NCBI GenBank assembly: GCA_902491535.1
Contig: CABUHS010000047.1
Coordinates: 1-11,003 of the forward strand
From: an uncultured Eubacteriales bacterium
GTDB lineage: Bacteria > Bacillota > Clostridia > Oscillospirales > CAG-272
Length of the DNA stretch: 11,003 nucleotides
Direction of reading: 5' to 3'
Under the pieces are notes generated by a model that saw only the letters and a list, made by a program, of their open reading frames with translations, did not search any database and had not been told where the DNA came from. Position numbers and translations under genes: made by a program. Position 1 is the first letter of the stretch, and every line of letters starts with the position of its first letter. Positions 1-5,903 of the stretch are shown in pieces.

Positions 1-77
1 ATCCCCGTCGAGAAGATCGTTGCTTATTCCTGTTAAAGGACTAAAAGGTTTGCGTTTGAAGTTTAAGCGCCTCGTGC
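1..77. other. Left-edge sequence downstream of the sigma-like gene, unassigned
   Basis: These 77 bases follow the stop codon of the sigma-like gene on the minus strand. I see no hairpin with a T-run, so no terminator for that gene is visible here. A plus-strand frame beginning at base 1 stays open for 11 codons and ends at a TAA (34-36); it could be the tail of a gene entering from the left. Plus-strand frame 2 and a minus-strand frame are also open across much of the stretch. With three competing frames and no start codon in view, no coding call is justified. Confidence 0.2.
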
Positions 78-1700
78 TTATTTACTCGGCAAAACGTCAG
101 AAAACATAATAAGATTGGAGGTTACTTTTTCTCTGTCGCTTAGCTTTTTAAATGTGCTGTTTCCGTATAGAATATCCATGACCATAACAGCTACTATATT
201 GCCGATGAAATTATTAGTATTCGTGGCGATTATCAGATCCTGCATTTGCGGAGGAAAATTTCTGGCACAAATCTCTGTAATTTCAAGTGCATAATTTGCA
301 AACTGTTTTTTTACTGTTTCATTCAGCTCAGGAATTTTTGAGAAAAAGTCATTGGGATCTCCTTTGATCACCATGATATTTACTTTGTTGTCTTCGGTAA
401 TATAATTGCGTTCTCTAAGCCGCTTGAATTTATCCGCGTTAGCTTTGTCATCAGATATTGCACCGGTCATAAATTCATAGAGATATTCATAATCGGATGT
501 TAAATTATTCTGCCATGTTCCTTTTCGGGAACAGTATCTTATATCGGTATCAATAGACCATGAATAAACCGGATATTTTTCATAAAACCGGGACATATTA
601 CCGCAGGTATAATATGAAGGCAGATTTAAAGTAGGTTTATAATCTGTGTCTGACTGACTCGAAGGAATATCCACTGCAATGAAATTTCCTCCGTCTGCGG
701 TTTTAATAAAATATTGTGATATATCTTTATTTACCGGTATTCCGCACTTATTGGAAACGCCGTAAAAAACAGCTGCTGCTTCTAACAGTTCCCGGTTTCC
801 GCTTGGGATGTATATATCTTTCAGATCGGAGATCGCTGTACGTACGGTGTCTGCATAATCTCCGGCGAGCAGCTCTGCAATTTCGAGTTGTTTTTTTAAA
901 GTGTTTTCTTGCAGTTCAAGCGAAAATGTTTCCGGATTGAAGCATACATATGTCGTATATCTTCCGGCAGCTTGTTTTACCAAAAAACCGTTACTTTCGA
1001 GAAATTCAATTCTTTCTTCGATAAATACGGGAGTGACGCCTAATTCTTCGGCAATCTCATCTCTTGTTTTGGGACTGTGATATACACTGTAGACGATGTT
1101 TAAGTTGAGACTGTCTTTTAAATAGAACTCAGTTGCTCCGTTTGTTCCGGGATTTCCGCCATGACCGAATCCGCTTGCTTTTATAGGATTGAGACCGAGT
1201 TTTCCGATTTTTCTTTCCATGATAAATCCTTTCTTCAGATCATTTCTTGATTTGTTAAGATGCCATTTAACGGTACCGATCGGTATTCCGGTTTCTCTTG
1301 AAATAACAGAGATGGATTTGTTTTCATAATAATAGGAATAAACAATTTTTCTGCGAGTTTGAGTAAGAAACGCAATTTCACGGCGCAATCGAAGTATTTC
1401 TTCTTCGGCTTCGCCGAAATCATAAACATTTTCGAACGGAATATTTATTCCGTCTATAGAAATACCCTGATGCTTTTTCTTTGATGAGACAAATTTGGAA
1501 TATACATGCGAACAAATACGCCATATATAACCGTCCAGATTATATATTTCTTTTACAGATAGCAGAGATGAGTATAGTTCGCTTATAATGTCTGAGCATA
1601 GCTCTTCCGCCTCATCATAAGAAAATGATTTTCCGATTGCAAAACCGTAGATTTTTTGCAGATATTCGGTTATGATCATATCTGATTTTTGTTTATCCAT
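78..1700 (-). CDS. ECF sigma-70-like protein fused to a winged helix and a large unknown C-terminal region
   Basis: The 540-residue product begins like an ECF sigma factor. Residues 1-75 resemble region 2 (YDEAEELCSDI, then LDGYIWRICSHVYSKFV). Residues about 100-159 resemble region 4, with a helix-turn-helix around KSISVISRETGIPIGTVKWH. ECF factors are usually under 200 residues, so about 380 residues are extra. Residues about 196-256 look like a winged helix (TRDEIAEELGVTPVFIEERI, then LESNGFLVK and a short beta wing). About 280 further residues match nothing I recognise; they contain several Cys, aromatic-rich stretches and no transmembrane segment. The start at 1700 is preferred over an ATG at 1706 because GGAG (1709-1712) lies 8 nt from it and only 2 nt from the other. 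It follows the 548-residue membrane protein gene by 109 nt and has its own candidate promoter. The sigma-like N-terminus is fairly secure; activity as a sigma factor is inferred. Confidence 0.8.
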   Translation of the reverse strand: MDKQKSDMIITEYLQKIYGFAIGKSFSYDEAEELCSDIISELYSSLLSVKEIYNLDGYIWRICSHVYSKFVSSKKKHQGISIDGINIPFENVYDFGEAEEEILRLRREIAFLTQTRRKIVYSYYYENKSISVISRETGIPIGTVKWHLNKSRNDLKKGFIMERKIGKLGLNPIKASGFGHGGNPGTNGATEFYLKDSLNLNIVYSVYHSPKTRDEIAEELGVTPVFIEERIEFLESNGFLVKQAAGRYTTYVCFNPETFSLELQENTLKKQLEIAELLAGDYADTVRTAISDLKDIYIPSGNRELLEAAAVFYGVSNKCGIPVNKDISQYFIKTADGGNFIAVDIPSSQSDTDYKPTLNLPSYYTCGNMSRFYEKYPVYSWSIDTDIRYCSRKGTWQNNLTSDYEYLYEFMTGAISDDKANADKFKRLRERNYITEDNKVNIMVIKGDPNDFFSKIPELNETVKKQFANYALEITEICARNFPPQMQDLIIATNTNNFIGNIVAVMVMDILYGNSTFKKLSDREKVTSNLIMFSDVLPSK

Positions 1701-1723
1701 AATCATTACTCCGGTACCGTTTG

Positions 1724-1752
1724 ATTATATAGTGGAAGAAAAAATCGTTGGG
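1724..1752 (-). promoter_or_regulatory. Candidate promoter of the sigma-like gene (TATAAT, AAC-type -35)
   Basis: On the minus strand a perfect TATAAT (1724-1729) lies 23 nt before the preferred start codon. Seventeen bases upstream is CCCAAC (1747-1752), not TTGACA, followed by a T-rich spacer. A -35 ending in AAC with a T-tract behind it is typical of promoters read by ECF sigma factors, while the -10 is housekeeping-like. The -10 call is fair; autoregulation by the encoded protein is speculative. Confidence 0.4.
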
Positions 1753-1809
1753 TTGGCGTTTATCGAGAAAAAAGTATTTTTTATTATATGTCAGATTGCA
1801 ACTCTTAAT

Positions 1810-3456
1810 CTATTGATTTTGTAAGAGAGTAAGAACAGATAATGATTTAATTTGTGTAACAAAATAATCTTTATTCGAATTTTGCGCGGATACTGAATTT
1901 TCAGGATTCGGTTGCTCTATCTTTACATTTTTGCTTTTGAAAACATTTAAAAACGTTTCTTTGCAGGAGTCAAATTGAGATATATCTATTTTTTCACCGG
2001 TTTTCAGCAAAATAACGTATGACGGAAAAGGAAATGTTCCTCCGCTTTTTTTCGGAGTTTCCGGCTGATATTTGAGAAGTTCGATATCATCATAGGAATA
2101 AAACGAACCTTTTAGACTGAAAAATTCGGTATTATCGTAAAATCCGGTTTCGGTAAGCTTTATATTCTGATGAACGTTAAAAAGCAGGAAATACACCGAA
2201 CCGATAAATAAAATAACCGCCAGTGCTTTTATGACGCTGTCTCCGGATCGAGTTCGGGTTGCATTTTCAAGTTCAATCAATTTTTTATGATTCTTTTTAA
2301 AAAACAGCTTATAAAACTTTTTTGAATTAAAATATATTGTCGGAAGTGACATCAGTAAAGCAGGAAGCATTACACTTGGTGCATTGTCAAGCGGACCGAG
2401 CAGGTATAGCGAGTCTTTTGATTCAAAAAAATAAAACAGAAAATATATTGCCAAAAACAGCGGAACCCACATTATTCCGAATATAAACATCGCGGGAGCA
2501 AGCGCAAGCGCTTCTTTAGCATTGTTTTTCGAAACACCGTTTGAGTAAAGCTCAGTCAAATTGCGGAAAACCGATTCAGGTACATGCCTTTGCGGTGACT
2601 GTGAGTTTTCCATGTAGTTTAGCAGGAGTGTTTCGTAAGGCGTTTTTAATTTGATTTTTTTAAATTTTTTGATAGCAGCGCTGTAGTTTCCCGTCATATA
2701 TGCTTCATATCCGGCCGAAAGTGATTGCACAAGGGCAGATTCAAAATAAAACATCAGGGATTTTTGCTTTTCAGTCGAAAGAGCAGACCGGCATGCATTG
2801 TTTATAATCGAAAAATATTCTTCAGAGTTTTCAATCATCGAGAGCGTTTCTTCATCAGGAGCAGATGTTTTTCCGATAGATGTATTCAGGTTTTTGTGAA
2901 ACTTCTCTTTTGCCTTAGAAAGCTCGACATTCAGTTCTTCCTCTGTAGAAAATTTATTTTTGAGATACGTGCATGCAAGTTCAATGCTGTCATTGAAAAG
3001 GATGTATTTTTTCTCCTGATCACACGACAGCTCGATGATTTGTGATTCAATATTGCCGAGGGATTCTGCTATGCATTCAAAGCATTCGGCCATTGATTCC
3101 GGCGTCAGGATAAGAGGAATTGTCAGGGCATTAGCAGGAGTTATGCCTAAAAAGCCATATATATGAGACAGTGGATAGAACAGCTTTTCCGAATCGTTTT
3201 TGTTTAAAGAAACATAACAAGTTAAGACGCTGTGTGCCATGGAAAGTGAAACGTGCGGATAGTATGAAAAACGCACGATATAACTTTTAAAGTATAGATC
3301 GGCATTATATGTTTTTATGTAATCTGCCGTCTCATGTCCTTTGGCATAAACGGTATCGGTTTCATAAAGAATCCCTCCGTTGTCAGCTGAATACAGCTTG
3401 ATACATTCGTTTAATTGATCAATAATTTCGGCAGTCAGATTTTCTGTTTGTGTCAT
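1810..3456 (-). CDS. Membrane protein of unknown function with three central helices
   Basis: I do not recognise this 548-residue family. The first 300 or so residues are soluble, with charged, coiled-coil-prone helices (about 170-200) and one TPR-like helical pair near 250-272 (AGYEAYMTGNYSAAIKKFKK). Three hydrophobic segments follow at about 317-344, 355-376 and 408-427. The last 120 residues are soluble again and beta-rich, with a SYDDIELLKY strand and then YVILLKTGEKIDISQF, which resembles bacterial PH-like domains attached to membrane proteins. No signal peptide or catalytic motif is visible. AGGAG (3462-3466) sits 5 nt before the ATG, supporting this start. It lies 35 nt after the DUF2238-like gene with no terminator between, so the two are probably co-transcribed. 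The open frame and membrane topology are secure; function is unknown. Confidence 0.8.
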   Translation of the reverse strand: MTQTENLTAEIIDQLNECIKLYSADNGGILYETDTVYAKGHETADYIKTYNADLYFKSYIVRFSYYPHVSLSMAHSVLTCYVSLNKNDSEKLFYPLSHIYGFLGITPANALTIPLILTPESMAECFECIAESLGNIESQIIELSCDQEKKYILFNDSIELACTYLKNKFSTEEELNVELSKAKEKFHKNLNTSIGKTSAPDEETLSMIENSEEYFSIINNACRSALSTEKQKSLMFYFESALVQSLSAGYEAYMTGNYSAAIKKFKKIKLKTPYETLLLNYMENSQSPQRHVPESVFRNLTELYSNGVSKNNAKEALALAPAMFIFGIMWVPLFLAIYFLFYFFESKDSLYLLGPLDNAPSVMLPALLMSLPTIYFNSKKFYKLFFKKNHKKLIELENATRTRSGDSVIKALAVILFIGSVYFLLFNVHQNIKLTETGFYDNTEFFSLKGSFYSYDDIELLKYQPETPKKSGGTFPFPSYVILLKTGEKIDISQFDSCKETFLNVFKSKNVKIEQPNPENSVSAQNSNKDYFVTQIKSLSVLTLLQNQ

Positions 3457-3491
3457 TTTTTCTCCTTGATGTATTTTCTGAATACTTCAAT

Positions 3492-4364
3492 TTAACAATT
3501 ATCATCCGAATTATCCGAATGAATTTTAAGTTTATCTTCAACCGATTTAGCCATGGCCCGTTTTCCTTTTTTAGGAACAAAGTTATCGATAAAAGTACTG
3601 TTTTTATTATGTGTGAGAGCATAATATCCGAACAAACAGAAAACGACAGCACCTATAAAGTTGACGAACAGATCCTTCATCGTGTCATTGATTCCGATAT
3701 CAAGATATCCGCCGTCGATTATTTGCATTGGGTTTCCCTCATTGTCATAGATAACGGTCTTTCCGATATTTTTCAGTATAATAGCTTTATTTTCTCCGTC
3801 AGGATTGATGATTACTGAAGAAACGGTTTCAACAATAGTGTCTTTTTGCATATCGAGATTGAAAATTTTATCCGCGCCATATTCAAAGAATTCCCATAAT
3901 ACTCCGATCGTCATAGAAAAGCAAAAAGCTACTATACACAGATAGATCGGAGACAAATTGAATTTTTTACTGTTTTTATTCAGCAGATCGATAAGTGAAA
4001 ATCCTACCGCGGTAGCTAAGAATCCGTTTATAGTATGCAGCATAGTGTCCCAATGGGGGATGATTCCGTAAAAATTATTAATTTCTCCAAGAATCTCGGC
4101 AGAAAAAATAAACAGATAGATTGCGATTTCCAGACCGTCCGGCAGTGTTATTTCAAATTTGTTTTGAATAAAGAACGGTGCAAATAAAAGCAGCAGAGAG
4201 AGTAAACATAATAATGCGTTGTTTAAATCGCCCCTTATTATTTGAAGAATCAGACATGCAATAACCAAAAATCTCAGTATAAGATAAATTGCGAGAGAGC
4301 TTCGCTTTGTTTCCTTATAAGCGATTTTAATCAATTCAGGAATTCTGTATTTCTTTTTCTTCAT
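3492..4364 (-). CDS. DUF2238/YjdF-like six-helix membrane protein
   Basis: The 290-residue product has about six hydrophobic helices (near 24-43, 46-66, 75-95, 108-128, 138-158 and 230-250). It carries the spaced motifs I associate with the DUF2238 (YjdF) family: HWDTMLHTINGF (104-115), GVLWEFFEYGAD (154-165) and NDTMKDLFVNFIGA (226-239). The conserved Asp, His, Glu and Trp residues at helix ends suggest a polar or metal-binding site in the membrane, but the family's function is not established. Between the second and third motifs is a polar stretch of about 60 residues (167-225), longer than I expect for the family. The start is supported by AGGTGA (4371-4376) 6 nt upstream and by a strong promoter. 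It is the first gene of the three-gene left-hand cluster. Family assignment is from motif memory only. Confidence 0.75.
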   Translation of the reverse strand: MKKKKYRIPELIKIAYKETKRSSLAIYLILRFLVIACLILQIIRGDLNNALLCLLSLLLLFAPFFIQNKFEITLPDGLEIAIYLFIFSAEILGEINNFYGIIPHWDTMLHTINGFLATAVGFSLIDLLNKNSKKFNLSPIYLCIVAFCFSMTIGVLWEFFEYGADKIFNLDMQKDTIVETVSSVIINPDGENKAIILKNIGKTVIYDNEGNPMQIIDGGYLDIGINDTMKDLFVNFIGAVVFCLFGYYALTHNKNSTFIDNFVPKKGKRAMAKSVEDKLKIHSDNSDDNC

Positions 4365-4412
4365 TTCATATCACCTGTTATAAGAATTTTTTTAATGCTG
4401 TGTGCTATATTA

Positions 4413-4441
4413 ATTATACATTATAAATATGCTATTTGCAA
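4413..4441 (-). promoter_or_regulatory. Sigma-A-type promoter for the DUF2238-like gene
   Basis: On the minus strand TTGCAA (4436-4441) and TATAAT (4413-4418) are separated by exactly 17 bases. The -10 is perfect and the -35 matches four of six consensus positions. The site sits between the terminator at 4457-4503 and the ATG at 4364, leaving a leader of roughly 40 nt that ends in AGGTGA. It would start a transcript covering the two membrane protein genes and possibly the sigma-like gene. Confidence 0.7.
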
Positions 4442-4456
4442 GGCAAAGTATAAATG

Positions 4457-4503
4457 AAAAAAAGAAACGGCAATCTGAATTACGGAGATTATCGTTTCTT
4501 TTT
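4457..4503 (-). terminator. Rho-independent terminator downstream of the isomerase gene
   Basis: An 11-bp perfect stem (AAAAAGAAACG at 4459-4469, CGTTTCTTTTT at 4493-4503) encloses a second 5-bp stem (AATCT/AGATT) after a 2x2 mismatch. Read on the minus strand the stem runs into a run of T, as required. It isolates the left-hand cluster from transcription arriving from the isomerase gene. The symmetry (A-run on one side, T-run on the other) means it could also stop plus-strand transcripts. Confidence 0.75.
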
Positions 4504-4798
4504 ATATATTACTTTATTAAAAAATATGTTTATGAATCCGGATGAGAGCTTTGAACATCGATAGTTCAAATGAAAAGCATATTCTTGGTTTAAAATAAAC
4601 AAATCCTATGGTTGAATATTGTTTTATATGCCGATACCTGGCTCAATCTGATTATCATATTTGCATGGGAGATATTTTTGGTATTCAATTTTTTAATGAT
4701 GCTGAAAATAATAAAAATAATGCTGCAGACAGCGCCAGCCAAAGCATTAGATACGGGGTAGATATATGATTGCGGAATTCAATCCGCATAGCGTATTT
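4504..4798. other. 295-nt intergenic stretch with two competing small open frames
   Basis: No known gene is visible. On the plus strand an ATG at 4608 opens a 53-codon frame ending in TGA at 4769 (MVEYCFICRYLAQSDYHIC at its start). It has no Shine-Dalgarno site. A hairpin (TGCGGA 4771-4776, TCCGCA 4783-4788) lies just after it, with a T-rich run from 4796. On the minus strand, 4590-4778 is open for 62 codons without an ATG at its head; it reads as one hydrophobic helix followed by a basic tail (YPVSNALAGAV, later KKLNTKN), loosely like the end of a DMT/EamA transporter. Both cannot easily be real, and either may be chance in AT-rich DNA. A perfect dyad is listed separately. Confidence 0.35.
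4550..4570. promoter_or_regulatory. Operator-like 7-bp inverted repeat
   Basis: TTTGAAC (4550-4556) and GTTCAAA (4564-4570) form a perfect inverted repeat around a 7-nt centre that itself contains the palindrome ATCGAT. The half-site spacing of 14 bp centre to centre is reasonable for a dimeric DNA-binding protein. It has no T-run on either strand, so it is not a terminator. It lies about 40 nt upstream of the plus-strand 53-codon frame. No regulator can be named. Confidence 0.35.
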
Positions 4799-5590
4799 TT
4801 ATTTTTTAATATTTGAAACGATACCATATGCACCCGCATATGCTTTATATAAAAATTCTTCTGTTTCCTTAAAGCGTGAATGAGTTTTCATTACCTCCAT
4901 TAAAAACGGAAAATCCAAGTCTTCAGTCTGTAATATCTCTGTCATTTCCTTGAAATTTATAAACCCTTCGCCTATAGTAACATGGTCTGTAAAAGGTTTG
5001 ATTCGGTCAGAAACGTGCAAAGCTATCAGTCTGTGTTTCATTTGTTTTAGAAGCTCCATCGGGCGTGGACCGTCAATTTGATCGTGCGATGAATCGTAAC
5101 AAAAGCCAATATAATTTAGGTCTGATGCGCTTAAAAGCTGCATCAATATATCTGTTGGTTTACCTGGAGAAAGATTTTCTAATGCCGCCCGAATGTTATA
5201 TTTTTTACAAAGTTCAGTCAGTTCGCAAACTGCCTGCTTTAATTTTAAAACGTCTTCGTCGTCTTGAATTTCATTTCCCATAAAGGATGTGCAGTGTACA
5301 ACCACGACAGAGCAATTCAGTTCCTTTGCGGTTCTCATAGTATTTTCCATTACAGGATACCAATTACTTGTAGATAAAGCTTGAGAAAAATGAATTGTAT
5401 CAATTCGCAAGCCGGTTTTATTAAGAGCATTCTTAATTTTTTCAGTCTGTCCTTCTTCAAATATTTTACTATGCTTCAATTCAGAACCAAGTGAAATATG
5501 AGTAAACCCGGCTTGGGCAATATATTTCATTTGCTCTTCAAGCGGTATATCATAATCAAAACAGCTTGATATTGAAATTTCGTTTTTCAT
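4799..5590 (-). CDS. Sugar phosphate isomerase/epimerase-like TIM-barrel protein
   Basis: The 263-residue product belongs to the xylose isomerase-like TIM barrel superfamily (AP_endonuc_2 fold), soluble and metal-dependent. The expected metal and active-site residues are visible in order: Glu138 in ALENL, Asp166 and His169 in CYDSSHD, His192 in LHVSD, His203 and Glu208 in DHVTIGEG, and Glu232 in FLMEV. Its length is normal for a single-domain member. The start at 5590 is chosen because GAGGT (5596-5600) lies 5 nt upstream and the protein then opens with a typical first strand (ISISSCFDY). The frame stays open 49 codons further, but that part translates the tRNA end and terminator. The substrate cannot be told from sequence; sugars and inositols are usual in the family. 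No neighbouring sugar gene helps. It lies downstream of tRNA-Leu but behind a terminator; no clear promoter was found. Confidence 0.85.
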   Translation of the reverse strand: MKNEISISSCFDYDIPLEEQMKYIAQAGFTHISLGSELKHSKIFEEGQTEKIKNALNKTGLRIDTIHFSQALSTSNWYPVMENTMRTAKELNCSVVVVHCTSFMGNEIQDDEDVLKLKQAVCELTELCKKYNIRAALENLSPGKPTDILMQLLSASDLNYIGFCYDSSHDQIDGPRPMELLKQMKHRLIALHVSDRIKPFTDHVTIGEGFINFKEMTEILQTEDLDFPFLMEVMKTHSRFKETEEFLYKAYAGAYGIVSNIKK

Positions 5591-5651
5591 TATAAACCTC
5601 GTGAATATTAAATATTTTCTGAGAAATGTGAGAAAAAACTGAAAACTCCAT

Positions 5652-5696
5652 AAAACAAAAATAAAGGAACACTCCGTCCGAAATGCTCCTTTATTT
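5652..5696 (-). terminator. Intrinsic terminator of tRNA-Leu
   Basis: On the minus strand AAATAAAGGA (5687-5696) pairs perfectly with TCCTTTATTT (5659-5668). The stem extends by three more pairs including one G-U, giving 13 bp around a 12-nt loop, and is followed by TTGTTTT. The first stem base is the final A of the tRNA's CCA end, so the terminator directly abuts the mature tRNA. It should reduce read-through into the isomerase gene. Confidence 0.8.
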
Positions 5697-5780
5697 GGTG
5701 CGGGAGACGGGACTTGAACCCGTACGGTGTAAACCACACGCCCCTCAAACGTGCGCGTCTGCCAGTTCCGCCACTCCCGC
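5696..5780 (-). tRNA. tRNA-Leu(GAG)
   Basis: An 85-nt class II tRNA. The acceptor stem GCGGGAG (5774-5780) pairs with CTCCCGC (5700-5706), followed by discriminator A (5699) and an encoded CCA (5696-5698). The anticodon stem is CACGT/GCGTG with a TTGAGGG loop, giving anticodon GAG, which reads CUC and CUU leucine codons. The long variable arm and the T arm (ACGGG, loop TTCAAGT, CCCGT) fit tRNA-Leu. It has its own consensus promoter and a terminator touching its 3' end, so it is a single-gene transcription unit between the ABC exporter and the isomerase gene. Confidence 0.96.
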
Positions 5781-5809
5781 GTAACGCGGTTTTGCTTACC
5801 ACGTTTGAT

Positions 5810-5838
5810 ATTATATCACAAACAAAAGATTTTGTCAA
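5810..5838 (-). promoter_or_regulatory. Consensus sigma-A promoter of tRNA-Leu
   Basis: On the minus strand TTGACA (5833-5838) and TATAAT (5810-5815) are both perfect and exactly 17 bases apart. Transcription would start near 5803, giving a 5' leader of about 23 nt to be removed by RNase P. Such full-consensus promoters are usual for stable RNA genes. Confidence 0.9.
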
Positions 5839-5864
5839 TAGAAAAACATGCACAAACAAAAGAT
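5817..5864. repeat. 14-bp direct repeat over the tRNA-Leu promoter
   Basis: CACAAACAAAAGAT occurs at 5817-5830 and again at 5851-5864, 34 bp start to start. The first copy fills most of the spacer between the -10 and -35 of the tRNA promoter; the second lies upstream of the -35. It may be a short tandem duplication remnant or a binding site; the A-rich composition weakens the case for function. Confidence 0.5.
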
Positions 5865-5873
5865 GATATACAG

Positions 5874-5900
5874 CATGTAAAATGTGCGTATTTTACCATG
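5874..5900 (-). terminator. Weak hairpin after the ABC exporter operon
   Basis: GTAAAAT (5877-5883) and ATTTTAC (5890-5896) form a perfect 7-bp stem with a 6-nt loop. Three outer pairs (ATG/CAT) join across a one-base bulge. It begins 4 nt after the ABC gene stop codon. The minus-strand bases beyond it are only moderately T-rich (a CTTTTG run some 11 nt away), so termination would be inefficient. It is the only terminator candidate between the ABC pair and the tRNA promoter. Confidence 0.4.
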
Positions 5901-5903
5901 AGA

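Noticed and set aside
1712..1719. Palindrome CGGTACCG near the start of the sigma-like gene
   Set aside because: Only 8 bp, and the same octamer also occurs inside the coding sequence at 1272-1279, so it is probably chance.
2725..3045. Plus-strand 106-codon frame
   Set aside because: It is antisense to the 548-residue membrane protein gene, which has a proper ribosome binding site and spans the region without interruption.
4771..4788. Hairpin just after the isomerase stop as its terminator
   Set aside because: On the minus strand no T-run follows the stem; the structure at 4457-4503 is a far better terminator for that gene.
5591..5737. 49-codon N-terminal extension of the isomerase gene
   Set aside because: It would translate part of the tRNA and its terminator; the ATG at 5590 has a ribosome binding site and a normal TIM-barrel first strand.
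5608..5859. Minus-strand 83-codon frame containing GSGGTGRRARLRG
   Set aside because: It is a translation of the tRNA-Leu gene and its flanks, a well-known annotation artefact.
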